DNA of 64,000 nucleotides, taken from positions 74,436,429 through 74,500,428 of the forward strand of contig CM049312.1 of NCBI GenBank assembly GCA_026874595.1. The letters are read 5' to 3'. The stretch is from Sipunculus nudus (Eukaryota > Annelida > Sipuncula > Golfingiida > Sipunculidae). Every line of letters begins with the position of its first letter. Positions within the stretch are counted from its first letter, which is position 1. The notes under the pieces were generated by a model, which ran no database searches, had not been told where the DNA came from, and saw only the letters and a program-made list of their open reading frames with translations. A program made the translations under genes and the position numbers. Positions 34,741 through 47,604 of this stretch are shown here, piece after piece.

Positions 34741-36309
34741 TCCACCAGGCAACGATTTTAACAGCTTATGGTCGCTTAGCTAGACTTGACCAAAGCACTA
34801 AACACGAGGCATGACCGGAAACCAACTGTATTGCATGATTACCCTAATGACGGTATACAAATATTAGTGTGCTTGTTGGGCGTTGGGTGACAGCACCCAT
34901 CAGCCTATATATGTCACACACCCCTTCTTTGGGTGTAAACCCAGGATAATAACCATATAGAAATATTATCATTAAATGAATAAACTGTCACTGTTGTGTT
35001 ACTCACGCTTGTTACTATTTTAATTCAGATGTTTCAACTGAACTGTTAAACTTAAAGGTTTTAACTTTTTACGGATTTTATATAATTCGGTAACTAAGTC
35101 TTGGCATCGCAGAAAAATCAGATTAACGGAAAGGCAGACTGAGAGTCTGAGAGGCAGACATGCATATATATGGCCACGTTATTAAATTTATATTACATAT
35201 ATTGAACAACAAAACTAAAGAAATATTCATGGCACTTCGGGACCAAAGACATGTTTATTCTCTACTTGTTGTATATTGTTGTTATTTTTAAACCTGTACA
35301 GTTTTACCTGTGGGCAGGATATGACGACAACACATGCAGAAACTGGCATGTGGGTGTGTTTATAAGCTGAGAATGTATGTTCAGATATTGTACACAGAAT
35401 TTATTCAACAAAGTGAATAAGTTGGGCAAGAGATAATATCTATTCAAAATGTCCATCTGTTGTATAAACAAGTAATATAAATTGAAGCAATAAATTATAA
35501 TTTGAAGTGATACATGTACTACTGTTTTTGTTCAGTTTCAGATGGAAAGAAATACAACTATTGGACCAGATGACAGTTCGTTCCTTTGCATCAGTAGTGG
35601 TTTTGGGATGCCATTCTTGAGGATGTTCCTTACACGTACTGGTTGAAGGAGGCCGAGGCAGAATGTCAGCAAACCATGATAGGCAACATCCTCTCTATTA
35701 AAGGGAACATGGGGAACCGTTGGGTGTGCTACCCGCAGTTTGCCCTGTCAAAAGTAATATGTGAAAGACATACAGACTGTAAATCATGTTGAATATTGAA
35801 GACTTATTCTTTAAATATCTATATACCAACATTATTAAAGCGCCAATATCTACAATAAATACATATCCAAATTTCGGATACTGTTTTTCCAAGGTGTTAA
35901 AAGCGCGTAGAGATCACGTGACATTTTGAGGGAATTTAAAACGATAAAGAGTACATGCCGTGTAATATTATAGCAATTTCACCATTTAAAATAATCACAC
36001 GATCAATACATTAGTATCCCATATTATAAAAGATTATTCGAAATATAAGATATAGAGCATGGGTGTAGAAGTAAAATCAACAAGGATTGAAAACCCTAAA
36101 AGGCACTGCATAATCCCATGTTTTCATATGAATGGACATAGAGTCGTGGACAGGGGACTATAGTATACCATAAAAATTATTTTTTCCCAACAATTATATA
36201 AATAATACATTCTATGGCGGATTTATATCATTATTTTCCAGTATTTGCTTTTCCTAAGTCCATTAAATCTATATAAAGATTATTTAAACTCAATCCATAA
36301 TACATACAT

Positions 36310-36660
36310 ATAGATCACTGGGGGTGGTTGGGTAAGCTTGCTCAGCAAATTAACACTACGAAGTACAGTAGAGCAATAGTTTCATACATTGGTAGAAAAG
36401 CATACAGCCTTGCAGAGTTTTTTTAGTTTTCCTTAGGAATTGCTTTTTTTTTACATCTATCAATTTCTTCTAGTTCACCGGTTTCTATAAAAAAGTAACA
36501 CAATGTTAACGAGTTTTTTAAAGGTCCTCTTTAATGTTGAGGTGTTACATTGAAATATCTGAAAGGCAGTTACCAAAAGCAGTATATTAAGTTCCTATTA
36601 ACACACGGATAACAACTTCGGAAAGTGTTGCCTTGCATGGTAATAATGGCATTATAATGT
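36310..36660 (+). repeat. Dispersed repeats B and A downstream of L2
   Basis: GCTTGCTCAGCAAATTAACA (family B) followed by CTGAAAGGCAGTTACC and GAAAGTGTTGCCTTGCATGG (family A). The same order is seen downstream of L3 at 49660-49990. Confidence 0.65.
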
Positions 36661-36839
36661 CTGATTTTGCAGTTTGAACATTTCACCCTTGGTTACATTT
36701 TTCTCATGCACCAGTTGGAGAAGCTATTATTTTCACAGATTACTAAACGTTTTCGTAGTTTTTTTTATAAGGCAACGTGTTGAAACTATAATATATATTT
36801 ATATTACATTTATTCTATAACAATATAACAAATGATACG

Positions 36840-37025
36840 AGTCCCTGTCCATAACCCAGGTAGTGACGTTCGAGAGTCTGTAGAGATGAAGAAAACCGGA
36901 ATACTCCGAGAAAACCACCGAACTAGGAAGGACCTTAATAACCCATTCTTATTGCAACCCGTGGATCGAACCCAGGTCGCTCGAGGAGAGAGCCGAGCGT
37001 TTTACTACTCGACCGTCCAGGCCCG
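36840..37025 (-). repeat. tRNA-derived SINE, reverse copy
   Basis: Reverse complement of the SINE at 22500-22690: the B box reads GGTTCGATCCAC and the A-box region CGAGTAGTAAAACGCTCGGC on the minus strand. Confidence 0.7.
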
Positions 37026-37159
37026 GATGTTCGGGTGTCCTGTATTTTATAAGTGAAATTTGAAATAAAGAATCTCTTTTTACAGGGTCTCTTTTTTTAT
37101 AAACGTTACATATATTTTATTTATAATGTTAATACCAATTTTGGAATGTCATATAATTT

Positions 37160-37290
37160 TTTTTTCTTTAAGTTTATGGACTCAGATGCAAAATAAAGTG
37201 GGATCTACAACCCAAGCACGCTAACTAGATAAGTGATTCTCTGACACATAATTTATAATCCTGGCATTAATGGATAAGTCCACTTATACA
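37160..37290 (-). repeat. SINE-like element, reverse copy
   Basis: Reverse-complement partner of 20640-20850 (see there). Confidence 0.5.
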
Positions 37291-37300
37291 GTAGGAGGAT

Positions 37301-37302
<2 letters not shown>

Positions 37303-37357
<55 letters not shown>
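37303..37357. repeat. (AT)n microsatellite at LINE 3' end
   Basis: TA run adjoining the 3' end of the LINE remnant. Confidence 0.9.
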
Positions 37358-37358
<1 letters not shown>

Positions 37359-37449
37359 TTATTCGTACAAGGAAGTAAAGTACATTACATGGAATGAATA
37401 GAAATATGAAATTAATGAAAGATATACAGAAAAAAGGAAAGATAAAATG

Positions 37450-38830
37450 AAAGTTCAGTTATACCTACTACAAAATCGGCTGATAATAAATCAATTAACC
37501 TCATCGGAGGTAAAATGTGAGGTACATATTCCATCTTTGCATTCTATTAATTCTGACAGTAAATCTAAATTAATGGATGTTGTTACCATCATGAACTGTC
37601 TCTTAAGTATCTTTATATTTCTAATGTCGCGTTTTATTCCATGGTTGCGTATCTGACTTTCCAGTTATCTTAAGTTGCCTCCAAGTACACCAATTGAGGT
37701 ATAATGAGGTCTCTTTGTCAGAAAATTTGCAAAGTCATTTGCAACATCCTGCATGTTCAGAAATAAATGTAAAAAGCGTGAGCTGATTATATTTATCAGA
37801 GCCAGCGAGCCCGCCAATCCATGTACGATATTCTTGTGCGATCATAGGTGGCATGTTATATGACGTACTTGATCGATCAATTGATTTACGCTTTAATAAC
37901 TAGGTTTGACAGCCGTAAAAAGAAACAACAATAGATGTGAAATAGCCTGTTCTTAACCTTGCAAGAATGACGTCCGAAATTCGACGTTAAGATGTTAAAG
38001 GTTGCAATAAATTTGACTCTTTTACCGAAAACGTCATTGTTATCTGACAAGTTCCAAGTTACTGTATTCCCAAAGTTCTGTACAGAAACCTGCCAAACGA
38101 TATTATCTGATCTGATCTAGTGTTAAATACCACATTTTGTTTTTTATGCGTTATGTAGCATATCAAATTCTTCAACAAACGTTTCACTCTTTAACCATCT
38201 GTTGAAGCCCCGTCCGAGTCGGATATAAGAGCGCAAGATCACCAACAGCACCAGCAAATTAATTTCCAATAAAACATCCTATTCCCTTATTTGTGAGACA
38301 AACGTTTTATGGTCCATATAAATATTAAACAGAAGGGGGGGGGGGGGGATAATACACCCGTTAAGCCTACACCATTATTAGCACCAAACTGTTCAGATTC
38401 AACATCATTTCATTCTGTCTTAATAACAGGTCTCTGGTAGATATCTGCTAGTATTCTTACGACAGTAGGTGAAACATTGCGTTTCACGATTAAATGGCAC
38501 AACTTGGGAATATTAATTCTGTCAAAAACGCGTGACGCATCAACAAAACAACTGTATAATGATGACCCGTTCCATATGTAACGTGCAATAACCTCCTTCA
38601 GCACTACTTTGCACATGTTAGTCGAATGCCCCATCAAAAAGCATATTGCAGTGGAGAAGAGCCAATTTTATCAACTTGTTTTTAAATAATAACCCTACCA
38701 AGTAATTTGCTGAAACAACTTGTCAATGAAATACCCCTGTAGATATCACAACGGGCAAGGTCACCTCTTAGGTCTTTCGGTGTGGGAATAATTACGTAAG
38801 TATTCATATGTGCTGGGACATGTCCATATA
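37450..38830 (-). mobile_element. Non-LTR retrotransposon (LINE) remnant, reverse transcriptase C-terminal half
   Basis: Minus-strand translation in broken frames gives reverse-transcriptase blocks in order: PKDLRGDLARCDIYRGISLT, SPLQYAF, YSCFVDASRVFDRINIPKL, NNGVGLTGVLSP with FNIYMD, then AGAVG-DLALLYPTRTGLQQ, and a thumb/C-terminal part (FGRHSCKVKNRLFHIYCCFF, EYRTWIGGLAGSDKYNQLTL). The catalytic YADD motif is missing: the sequence passes from AGAVG straight to DLALL, as if three codons had been lost. Several stops and a C run in the GVLSP region also disrupt it. Lineage among LINEs is not assigned. Confidence 0.85.
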
Positions 38831-38851
38831 AAATCATTCAATAAAAATAAT

Positions 38852-38904
<53 letters not shown>
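38852..38904. repeat. (AT)n microsatellite
   Basis: Uninterrupted TA run next to the LINE remnant. Confidence 0.95.
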
Positions 38905-38906
<2 letters not shown>

Positions 38907-39009
38907 AACGGTGTGTTCCTCTTATTATATGGTCAGACTGTAGAATAGATATTCCTTCGGATTTACCAGTTTTTAAATGATTTACAGCCCACAGCCGTGT
39001 ATCACTCAG

Positions 39010-39170
39010 AAATTAGTGCGTCTTTATGGGGTTCCTCGGTTTTATGACCGAGCAATGGGGATGATTACACACCCAGGACCCGCAGGTGCGGTAGAAACTG
39101 GGCCTGTGTGAAACCAGGATACACAATTATATGATAGGAAGCGAGTGCTACCGCTCTGTCACGTAGTCCC
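39010..39170 (-). repeat. SINE-like element with A-box-like motif
   Basis: On the minus strand GTGACAGAGCGGTAGCACTC resembles a tRNA A-box region, but I do not find a clear B box. Tentative. Confidence 0.4.
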
Positions 39171-39796
39171 AAACCCAAATGGAACTCTGCAAATGTACAT
39201 ACTCAGATTAAGAATTAGATAAGAGAGCATAAAATGGAGTCAGTTACCTTAAGAACAAAAATTATAAAAAAAGACCGGTAGGTTTGCGTCCGATAAGTTA
39301 CATGTTTATCTGAATATAGGGGCGGGGAGATGCGGTCAAGAAAATGTAACGGTTAATGTCTTTCATTGAATACAAAAGGTGTTGGCAGACTCGAGTTCGT
39401 ATTATTGTGTTTTATCCAAAAAGGTGTTTTATAAATCAACCAGTGCCAAATGCATATATACGGTGATTTTTTATGAGGAAAATGGTGAAGGAAAAATGTA
39501 CCGCCAAACAATATTGCATTGTCAGTCATTTAAGCTAGTTTAATTTAACCATGCACAAATCATAGATAATTGCTGAAAAGGCATTGTGAATGTTCATTAC
39601 AATTTACTTAACATGGTCCTGATGTTCAATATGATTGATTTCTTTGAATTTCTGCTATAATCAGTTAAAATGTAACAATATCGGCAATATCAATTTTCAG
39701 TTATAATTAGAACTGATATAGTTGAAGGCTATATGTATATTATCAACTGTTTGAACTGTACAGCTGAATCTGTTGGTATACTCTGATAGAGAACCA

Positions 39797-40667
39797 TGTC
39801 CACCCAGATTTAGCCACCCATTCCTATCAGAAGGGAGGGGAGTAAGATCTTGCAACATGATCGTTTCCAAGAAACTAGAACGCGCGGTTTCTACATCGCG
39901 CGGCGAAAACCGCGCATGTGTCGAATTTTTGCGACAGGCGTTCAGCCCTTAGGGATATTCCCGCCAGGCAACGTCGACGCAACGCATTCGCACCGAAGAA
40001 AAGTCAAGTTTATGGAAAGGCACAGTAAGTCTGGGAGGCACCCATATAAACAAATATATGGCCGCGCAATTTTATGTAAATTATATTTATTTAACAAAGT
40101 AAAAGTAGAAAAATCCTGGACCTTCGGGACCAAAGACATTTTGTTTATTCTCTACTTGTTGTATATTGTTGTTATTTTAAACCTGTACAGTTTTACCTGT
40201 GAGCAAGCTATCATGACAACACGTGCAGAAACTGGCACGTACGTTTATTTATAAACTGAGAATATAGATTCAAATATTGTACACGCATTTGTTTTAATTT
40301 ATACAGATTTTATTCAAGAAAGTAAATATAATTGGGCAAGACACATTGTCTATTCAAGTAACATAAATGGAAGCCATAAATAAATACATGTAGTTCTGTT
40401 TAGTTTCAGTTTTAAATGGAAAGAAATACGACTATGAGATCAGGGGAAAGTTAGTTCTTTTTCTTATGAGGTGGTTTTGGGATGCCACTCTTGAGGATGT
40501 TCGTTTCACGTACTTGTTAAAGGAGGCCGAGACAGAATGCCAGGAAACGACGATGGGGAACGTCCTCTCTCTTAAAGGAAACATGTGGAACCGTTTGGTG
40601 TGCTACCCGCAATTAACCCAGTTAAAAGGAATATGTGAAAGGCCAACAGAATGTAAATCATGTTAAA
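39797..40667 (+). pseudogene. C-type-lectin-like relic L2b (exon 3 truncated, exon 4 kept)
   Basis: The first ~85 bases match exon 3 (CCATGTCCACCCAGATTTAG to ATCGTTTCCAAGAAACTA), then the sequence jumps into the GC-rich intron element (from ~39880), so the second half of exon 3 and its donor are deleted. Exon 4 (~40424-40667) is fairly well preserved (MRWFWDATLEDVRFTYLLKE, GNVLSLKGNMWNRLVCYP, ERPTECKSC), but its acceptor is followed by an inserted TTTTAA that brings a stop. Exons 1 and 2 are absent. Dead copy. Confidence 0.85.
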
Positions 40668-41209
40668 TATTGACGACTTATTCCTTAAATTACCAACATA
40701 TTATATTCCAACATTTATGAAGCGCCAATATCTACAATAAATATTTATCCAAATTTAGAATCCTTTTTTCTCTCCAAGGTGTTAAAAGCGCATAGAGATC
40801 ACGTGACATTTTGACGGAACGTAAAACGATAATGTGTACCTGTCATGTAATATTATAGCAATTTAACCATTTAAAATAATCACACGATCAATACACTGGT
40901 ATCCCATATTATAAAAGATTGATCGATAAATAAGATATAGATCATGGGTGATAACGTAAAATCAGCATGAACTGAAAACACTAAGAGGCACTGTATAATC
41001 CCATGTTTTCAAATAAATCGATAGACAGGCTGAAGTCTTGGACAGGGTATTAATATTCCATAGGAATATTTTTTTCCAACTATTGTATAATTAATCCGAT
41101 AAATCTATGGCGGATTTGAATCGTTATCTGCCAGCATTTGCTTTTCATAAATCTATTTAATCTATATAAAGATTATATAAACTCATTCCATATAACATAC
41201 ATATAAATC

Positions 41210-41234
41210 ACGGGGGGGGGGGGGGGGGGGGGGT
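41210..41234. repeat. Poly-G run
   Basis: More than 20 consecutive G after ATCAC, inside dispersed repeat B. The length may be unreliable in any assembly. Confidence 0.85.
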
Positions 41235-41339
41235 TTGTTTAGCAAATTTACACACTACAAAGTACAGTAGAGCCCCATTTTTATGCATTGATTTTCATAT
41301 GCTCGTTTAATTTTAAAATGGCTACCGAGTAAGATCTAT

Positions 41340-42003
41340 AATTGACTATAAATTTATGCCCATGTCAATTCCTGATATACATAATCCAATGCAAATTCCC
41401 TCAAATCTGGGCTTTTTTGGCGCTATGTTTATACATCTTCTTATGATGATTTCTTCTACTCCATCATGGATGATTATTGGAATGCCAAGATTAAAATGCA
41501 AGTAATAGCTGCTGACAAACTTCAGGAAATAAACTTGTAATTTTAGGGTGAAAATGTGTGGTTTCATTTTGAGCATTATAAAATCAAGGTTATATCCTAT
41601 TGCTGCGGTACTTTCACTTTCCTTGAGAGAATGGAAGAGCAGTGAATTTTCTACCGATTAATGTCTCAGTCTTGTTTGTTTCTACACTCCTGCTGACTGT
41701 TGTATGCATATGGACACCCATCTGGGCAGGTTAGCTTTGCCTTTCTACAACTGCAATTGCCAAGTGCACAACCTTTGCAACCTCTCCCGGCATGCCATGG
41801 GAATAGGAGGTAGCGTTATCAGCTTCGGAACCAAGTTCCCATCGACATATGTCATATGTCATATCCCAATATCTGTTACTTGCGGGAGTACTATAGTATC
41901 GACGACTGTCTCCTTCAAAATAAAAGCCTGGAAATTTGCACACCTTGTGTGCAACCTTACTGCATCCTAATTTGGTGGCAGAGTCTCCTGAATCTGCTAG
42001 CAT
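41340..42003 (-). pseudogene. Decayed Cys-rich (CXC-like) coding fragment, copy 1
   Basis: Paralogue of 52440-53143. Minus-strand frames give MLADSGDSATKLGCSKVAHK and later LHFNLGIPIIIHDGVEEIII. Part of the Cys cluster seen in copy 2 is deleted here, and the frames do not join. It marks the left end of the duplicated unit that carries L3. Confidence 0.6.
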
Positions 42004-42200
42004 AACTTATTGAAGAAACAAGAATGGGTGCACGGCAGGTTAAATTGGAATGAACCGTTGTCTGTTAACTTTGAAGCTCCACAGAATAGTGTCACGCCAC
42101 ACAGATTCTATCCCATAATAATAGCTATTCTCCTGCATGGGAATATACGGTCGAACGTCACATACTTTTACAGGTAAATAGCTCACGATGAGATCGGTCT
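42004..42200 (+). repeat. Dispersed repeat A, copy at left end of the L3 unit
   Basis: Matches 30100-30240 and 53140-53340 (AGCTCCACAGAATAGNGTCA, GCTCACGATGAGATCGGTCT). Confidence 0.7.
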
Positions 42201-42574
42201 TTTATATTATTTATGAAAGGGATTTGTTTATTTCTTTTTGCGACACCTATTTAGATAAACCTTATATCATAGCCAATATATAATAACAGCTAGGCAGTAT
42301 ATTTGTATTATAGCATCAGAAGCATCATATTCAGGTCACCAGTGTGTTTGTTTTACACAATCATAGGTCACAAGCCTCACCAGTGTATTAGTATAGTATA
42401 TCATTATAATCATCAAACTCCGATCACTAGTGTGGGTATAAAATTGTGTATTATTATCACAGTGTAAATAGGGTCAACGATGTGTTTCTATTGTGACATA
42501 ATCATCAAAATCAGGTTGGTTGATAAAATATTTACAGCACTTCGATGTCGATGTTTAAGAATGATTTCACCAAC

Positions 42575-42850
42575 CAGAACCTGTAGTCTAGAAGTAGAGC
42601 ATAGGACTCAAAGCTAGATGATGTTGATTTCAAATCTCAGCCTTGGAGAGGTGGGATTTGTCAAGGTTGGCTTGAACCAAGGTAAAACGCATTGCTAGTT
42701 TAGGGGTCCTTTTGTGTTATGATCCAGCTGTTAGGACAATTACACATATGGAACCAACAATTGCGGTAGCTCCCGGGCCCTGATGAAAATGGGAGGAGTG
42801 TGTGAAGTGGCCCTTACATGCAGTTCTACTCCAAATTATATTAAAGCAGA
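42575..42850 (+). repeat. tRNA-derived SINE, copy 2
   Basis: Paralogue of 30634-30890 with a mutated B box (TTGATTTCAAATCTC). Confidence 0.7.
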
Positions 42851-45595
42851 TTATTTACAGGTTAAGATCAGTTACACTATGGAGGCATTCACCTCTGCTG
42901 AAACAACATATACAAGACTCACAAGAAAGAAAATGAAACAATTAATGTAGACATTATCTTTTAATGCATCAAAGTGGCGGAGAGAACAATATTAACGTAT
43001 TATGATAAAGAAGAACGATTATATTCTGGCCTTTTCGTTGCATATATTTATTAAAGATAATCAGAGAATTCATGGAATCGATATATGACATGGTAGTATA
43101 CAGAGCACGGGGATGCAATTCCACTCAGTAATAAAGTACTGCAAAAACCAATGGTTTTTTTGAAGAATTGATGGACAGGCAATGACTCTTCATGAATAAT
43201 TTACTATGTCTCCAATGATTTTTTTTTAACAATTGTGATCCCTAATGGGTTTTGTTAACAATAATATACAATTTATGAATCGAATAGACGTATCCAGGAT
43301 TAGTTAAATTCATGAAAAGAGATGATATGAATCTGCTCAAAGGCAGTTTCCAGCAACAATATATTAATTTTCACCGGCAGTTGACAACCCATCAAAGGAC
43401 TATATCCTTGCATTATCAACTGACAGAGAACTACATTAAACATTTCACCGAATATGGCAGAAATACCTTTATTTTTACACGTCCATTAACTAACAATTGA
43501 TTTTTGAAACTTCTTATAGCAAAGGTAGCTAATTGAGTCTCCATGGTTTGGTAAACAAGGGGATCAAGATATATGGTTAAAACTATGTTTGTTTAATCTG
43601 CACATGGAATGACCTGATTGGTCCAAACAGTGTCACGCTATCCACATTGATCCCTCTGATTGGTCCAAATACAGTCACACCATACAGATGTATCTGTTTC
43701 CTACATTGTAAAGTATGGTCGGGTGTGCCATATTTTAAATTGCTATACTTATTGTCCCCAGAATTAATGTTGCTTTAATTTATAATTGAAACGGCTTAGA
43801 CATATCTTCTCACAGGTATCAGATAAAACTGAAATTCTCTTTGTCTTTTCATGAGACATAATGGGTCCTTAGCAGAGGTAACGGTCGGCGAGTATTGGTG
43901 ACGGAAGACACTAAACTGCGGCAAAACAAGTAATTTAACTTCAACCAAAACACTTAAACACAACACAATAAACACAACCAAACACAACCAAAACACAATA
44001 ATGTGTTCAATATATGTGTGATTAAAAATAAAGGTTAGCAACTGTTTGACCTAGATGATGGCTTAGGGGCAGGAGTATAGTGACCCTGAAGAAAACTTAC
44101 AAAACAATACATATTATTTAAATAACTTGTTCATTCATATCATGTATTTTGGGCAATGTCAATAACTCATGTTTATCTTATTTGTAATTCAGTAGCAATA
44201 ATGTTTTGGAGGTGAAATATGCGATTAAAAAATAAGCGGGTCCTCAACTTCAGTTTATGCAGTAATAAATACTGTTTTTAAAATTATAGACACAGAATAA
44301 ATAAATGATTTCGCTCCTTGTGGTTAAGTGATAGGATTAGATCTGCTTTCATGTAAAGTCGAAGTGATATTTAAGGCGACAGAATTACCAAGTCGCTTTT
44401 ATAGTACTCCATTGATTTGTTATTTAATGCTGAAGAACTGGTGTAGTTAAAGTCTTCAAGCAACAACATGACGTACGTTGAGTAATCAATTATCATACTT
44501 CTTTACAGGTGATTTTACAGTTTCCTGCCGAGATAGTCGTCGATGAGTTAAGCATATTGATCATGCTGACATACTGTCAATGGTGTACTCCGTGATTAAT
44601 GTACAGAACTAGTCAAAGTAATTTGAAAAAAGGGAAAGGATGTGTGATTATGATGTCTGGTGGAACTTTTGTGACCTTGGGCAAAATTTAGCCTTTAAAA
44701 AAGCAAACAATTACCATATTTTAAAATCAAAATGTCATAAACTCATATTCAACCCTACGATTTGTTTATTTGAAAATGAAAATATGCAGGTTTCAATGAA
44801 GAGTGGTTGTTTAGCTCAAGTTTTGATGATTTTGCATGAATCAAATTATGACAATTTTATGTGATTTGATTTAACCTTGCGGAGATCCTAAATTTCCGTA
44901 TACAATTTGATAAAAGTATATGAAAGATAAACAAGATTAACGACAACACGCCCTCGAGATTATAATACACTCAAAGCGTTTATCCTAAAGTTTGTTTATT
45001 CAAACGAAATCTTGCCCCACTAGTTGTTCGGATAAAAGAGGCGCCACTGTATTTAAGGGGTCAGCTTGGTCAGAATTATATGAATCGCGAGTACCGTTGT
45101 CTAAGTTGAATTCTTCCTCAGAATCTTATCTTCATTAACAACTTTGTTTTTAACTTAGTCTTAGTATTAATTTTATCATTGGTAGTCATGTGGACCAATC
45201 GGAAGATAGCGCTACTTTTTAGTGGTAAGTCCCTACCCAAATAATTACACAGCACTGACAAATTTTCAACATTACTTTAGTCTATTTTGATTAAACTGTA
45301 TAAAAATAATAACTTTATAAAATGGTTTCTATAAATGAATGTTTTCTTTTCATTGGTGTGTGTCCAGCTGTAGTTTGGTGACAAAGACAAGGGCTGGACG
45401 GGACTGGAATGAGACTACAGGAGTTCCACACTGCAATGCCATTTGTAACTGCAACGACCCAATGCTACAACAAATGTTAGATTCAGTCATGGGCCTCATG
45501 TATAAAACACTAAGAACAGGTTTATTCCGAGGTAAGTAAATACACATCAAGTTTATGTTAAATACTCCTTTGAGTTTGTTCTCCAAAAATATATT

Positions 45596-46675
45596 TGTCA
45601 CAGGACAAACTCCGATCCAGTAGAATCGTTGATCTTACTAGGACAAAGTCAGATCGGACTTTCTACTAGGAGAAACTCCGATCAGACTTTCTACTTGTAG
45701 GATCGGCGATTCTACTAGGACAAACTCCGATCATAGCCTCTACTAGGACAAACTCCGATCAACCAGAGATCACAACATAATTAAACTTTCTACTAGTAGA
45801 ATAGGACAAACTCCAATCATATATAAATGTACTAGTTGGATCAAAGCTTCTACTAGGACAAACTCTGATTGTATTTTCTACTAGGACAAACTTGCTTGTA
45901 CTTTTATTTGTATTTTTTTGAATATGAACTTGTATGAATTGTACCTAACCAAGGGATGTGTATTTCTGAGAATCACAGTTCTTTCTTGAAAATACCTACA
46001 TTCTGTATCAGTGGTTTAATTGATAAACATAAGTACAGGTGGATGTTTTAGAACAATATTCAGTAATTTTACATATATACAAGCAGATAAACGGTTTGTG
46101 CTTACATGTGCTTGTGCTTATATTTATAATTTTTTTTATCAAATAAAATTGTATGAATATGTTTGAATGAAACATTTAGATGTATATCTGCGAATTGTAT
46201 ATATAATCGTAGGATATTGTGTTTTATCATATGTGCTTGTATTTATTTTTCTTTATTTTTTTTCATATACAGAAATATTACTTTGTTTTATTCATTTTTA
46301 ATCTCAGGTTTCAGAAATTAGGTAAATTATGGTGAGTTTCTCCTTGTAGAGACAATAATTGGAGTTTGTCCTAGTAGAGACTACGATCAGAGTTTGTCCC
46401 AGTAGAGACTACGATCAGAGTTTGTCCCAGTAGAGACTATGATTGGAGTTTGTCCTAGTAGAATCGTCGATTCTACTAGCAGAAAGTCTAATTATTTTGT
46501 GGTCCTGGTTGATCGGAGTTTGTCCTAGTAGAGGCTATGATCGGAGTTTGTCCTAGTAGAATCGCCGATCCTACTAGTTGAAAGTCTGATCGGAGTTTCT
46601 CCTAGTAGAAAGTCCGATCTGACTTTGTCCTAGTAGGATCGACGATTCTACTGGATCGGAGCTTGTCCTGTGACA
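45596..46675. mobile_element. Foldback-type non-autonomous DNA element in L3 intron 2
   Basis: 1,080 bases absent from the same intron in L2 and L4. The ends are inverted: TGTCACAGGACAAACTCCGA on the left and TCGGAGCTTGTCCTGTGACA on the right. Inverted arms of roughly 300 bases consist of repeated ~20-22-bp subunits (CTACTAGGACAAACTCCGAT) and flank an AT-rich ~430-base centre without coding potential. The target duplication is at most a few T/A bases and cannot be set precisely. It fits MITE/foldback elements. Confidence 0.9.
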
Positions 46676-47107
46676 TTTTTATCCAGATATAAGCCATAGA
46701 TCAAAGTTGTGTTTACTGTTGAAGAGAACTGGTACATAAACTACTTGCCAAAAAAAATTACAAATAAGATTAACAGTCCAATACGTTTCTTTTGACGAAC
46801 AAGGTTCTTAATAAAAATGGGCCCGCCTAAATAAAAACAAAATTATTTCGACTACATTAATTTTTATACAAGTGATAGTTTAAGGTTAGAAAACATTATT
46901 CGGTTCATGGTTATATCTCCTTTGGAAATATCTTGGTGGCTGTTAATTCTTATTTAACATTTAAACAATCCATAATATATATAATATATTTCCGAGCAAG
47001 TTATAAGTTATTATTTGTCACTTATATTCAACTATATTGAATCATCTAAGTTCATGTGTTAAGGAAAATTGAATAATAAGGTAAGCTGAATCTGCTGGTA
47101 TACTCAA

Positions 47108-47315
47108 GAAGCGGATGGGTGGGGGGTGGGGGGTGGGGAAGGTTCCAGGGGGTCCGCAGCCCCCCCCTTTTTTTTTCCTGTCGCTGCAACCTTTCTTAAG
47201 GGGTTCAGACCAAATTTTACGGCCTTGGACCCCTTATCCAGACTACGGGACCCTTTATTTAGGAATTTTATGAGTCTTCCTGAGTTGGACCCCCCCCCCC
47301 CCCTTTTTTCTGAAT
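47108..47315 (+). repeat. Poly-G/poly-C block before exon 3 (L3 copy)
   Basis: GGTGGGGGGTGGGGGGTGGG, C runs and GGCCTTGGACCCCTTATCCA, paralogous to 33895-34120 and 57085-57260. Confidence 0.7.
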
Positions 47316-47604
47316 CCTTATTCAGCCTCTATAACTTGGTTACAGACCCATGTCCACCCGGATGGAGCCACCCATTCCTATCTGAAGGGAGGGGTGTAGG
47401 ATCTTGCTACATGATCGTTTCCAAGAAACTATTTTGGCAAAGCTCACGTAAAACGTGCAAAACTGCAGGAGGTGACCTTGTCAGCAAAGAGACGGGCGAG
47501 GAGCAGGCTCATATAGACATGGTGTTGAGGGCAGGTAGGGTGATGAAAATACACATTATAGATTGTAAAATAATTTGACATACTAATTAAACATTATACA
47601 TCCC

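Larger units (their letters stand above)
33078..35792 (+). pseudogene. C-type-lectin-like gene L2, decayed
   Basis: Same four-exon plan as L4: exon 1 33078-33114 (MWTYRKIALLFS, donor GTAAGT), exon 2 33249-33414, exon 3 34137-34324, exon 4 35542-35792. Splice sites are intact. Three lesions are seen: an extra A in exon 2 (166 instead of 165 bases) that shifts the frame to a stop soon after MLQQK; a one-base loss in exon 3 (188 instead of 189) at the SK-K-LFW position; and a nonsense codon in exon 4 where L3 has SG (YWTSGQ becomes YWTR-stop). It is therefore very likely dead despite high identity to L3. AATAAA at 35854-35859. Arranged head to head with L1. Confidence 0.85.

Noticed and set aside
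45598-46676. CRISPR-like array in the regularly repeated CTACTAGGACAAACTC units
   Set aside because: Units are inverted between two arms around a core, without unique spacers, in an intron of an animal gene; this is a foldback element.
47126-47578. 150-codon plus-strand frame read as one exon of L3
   Set aside because: Only its 3' part (from 47346) is coding; the beginning runs through the G/C-run intron block and the end runs past the exon-3 donor at 47535.
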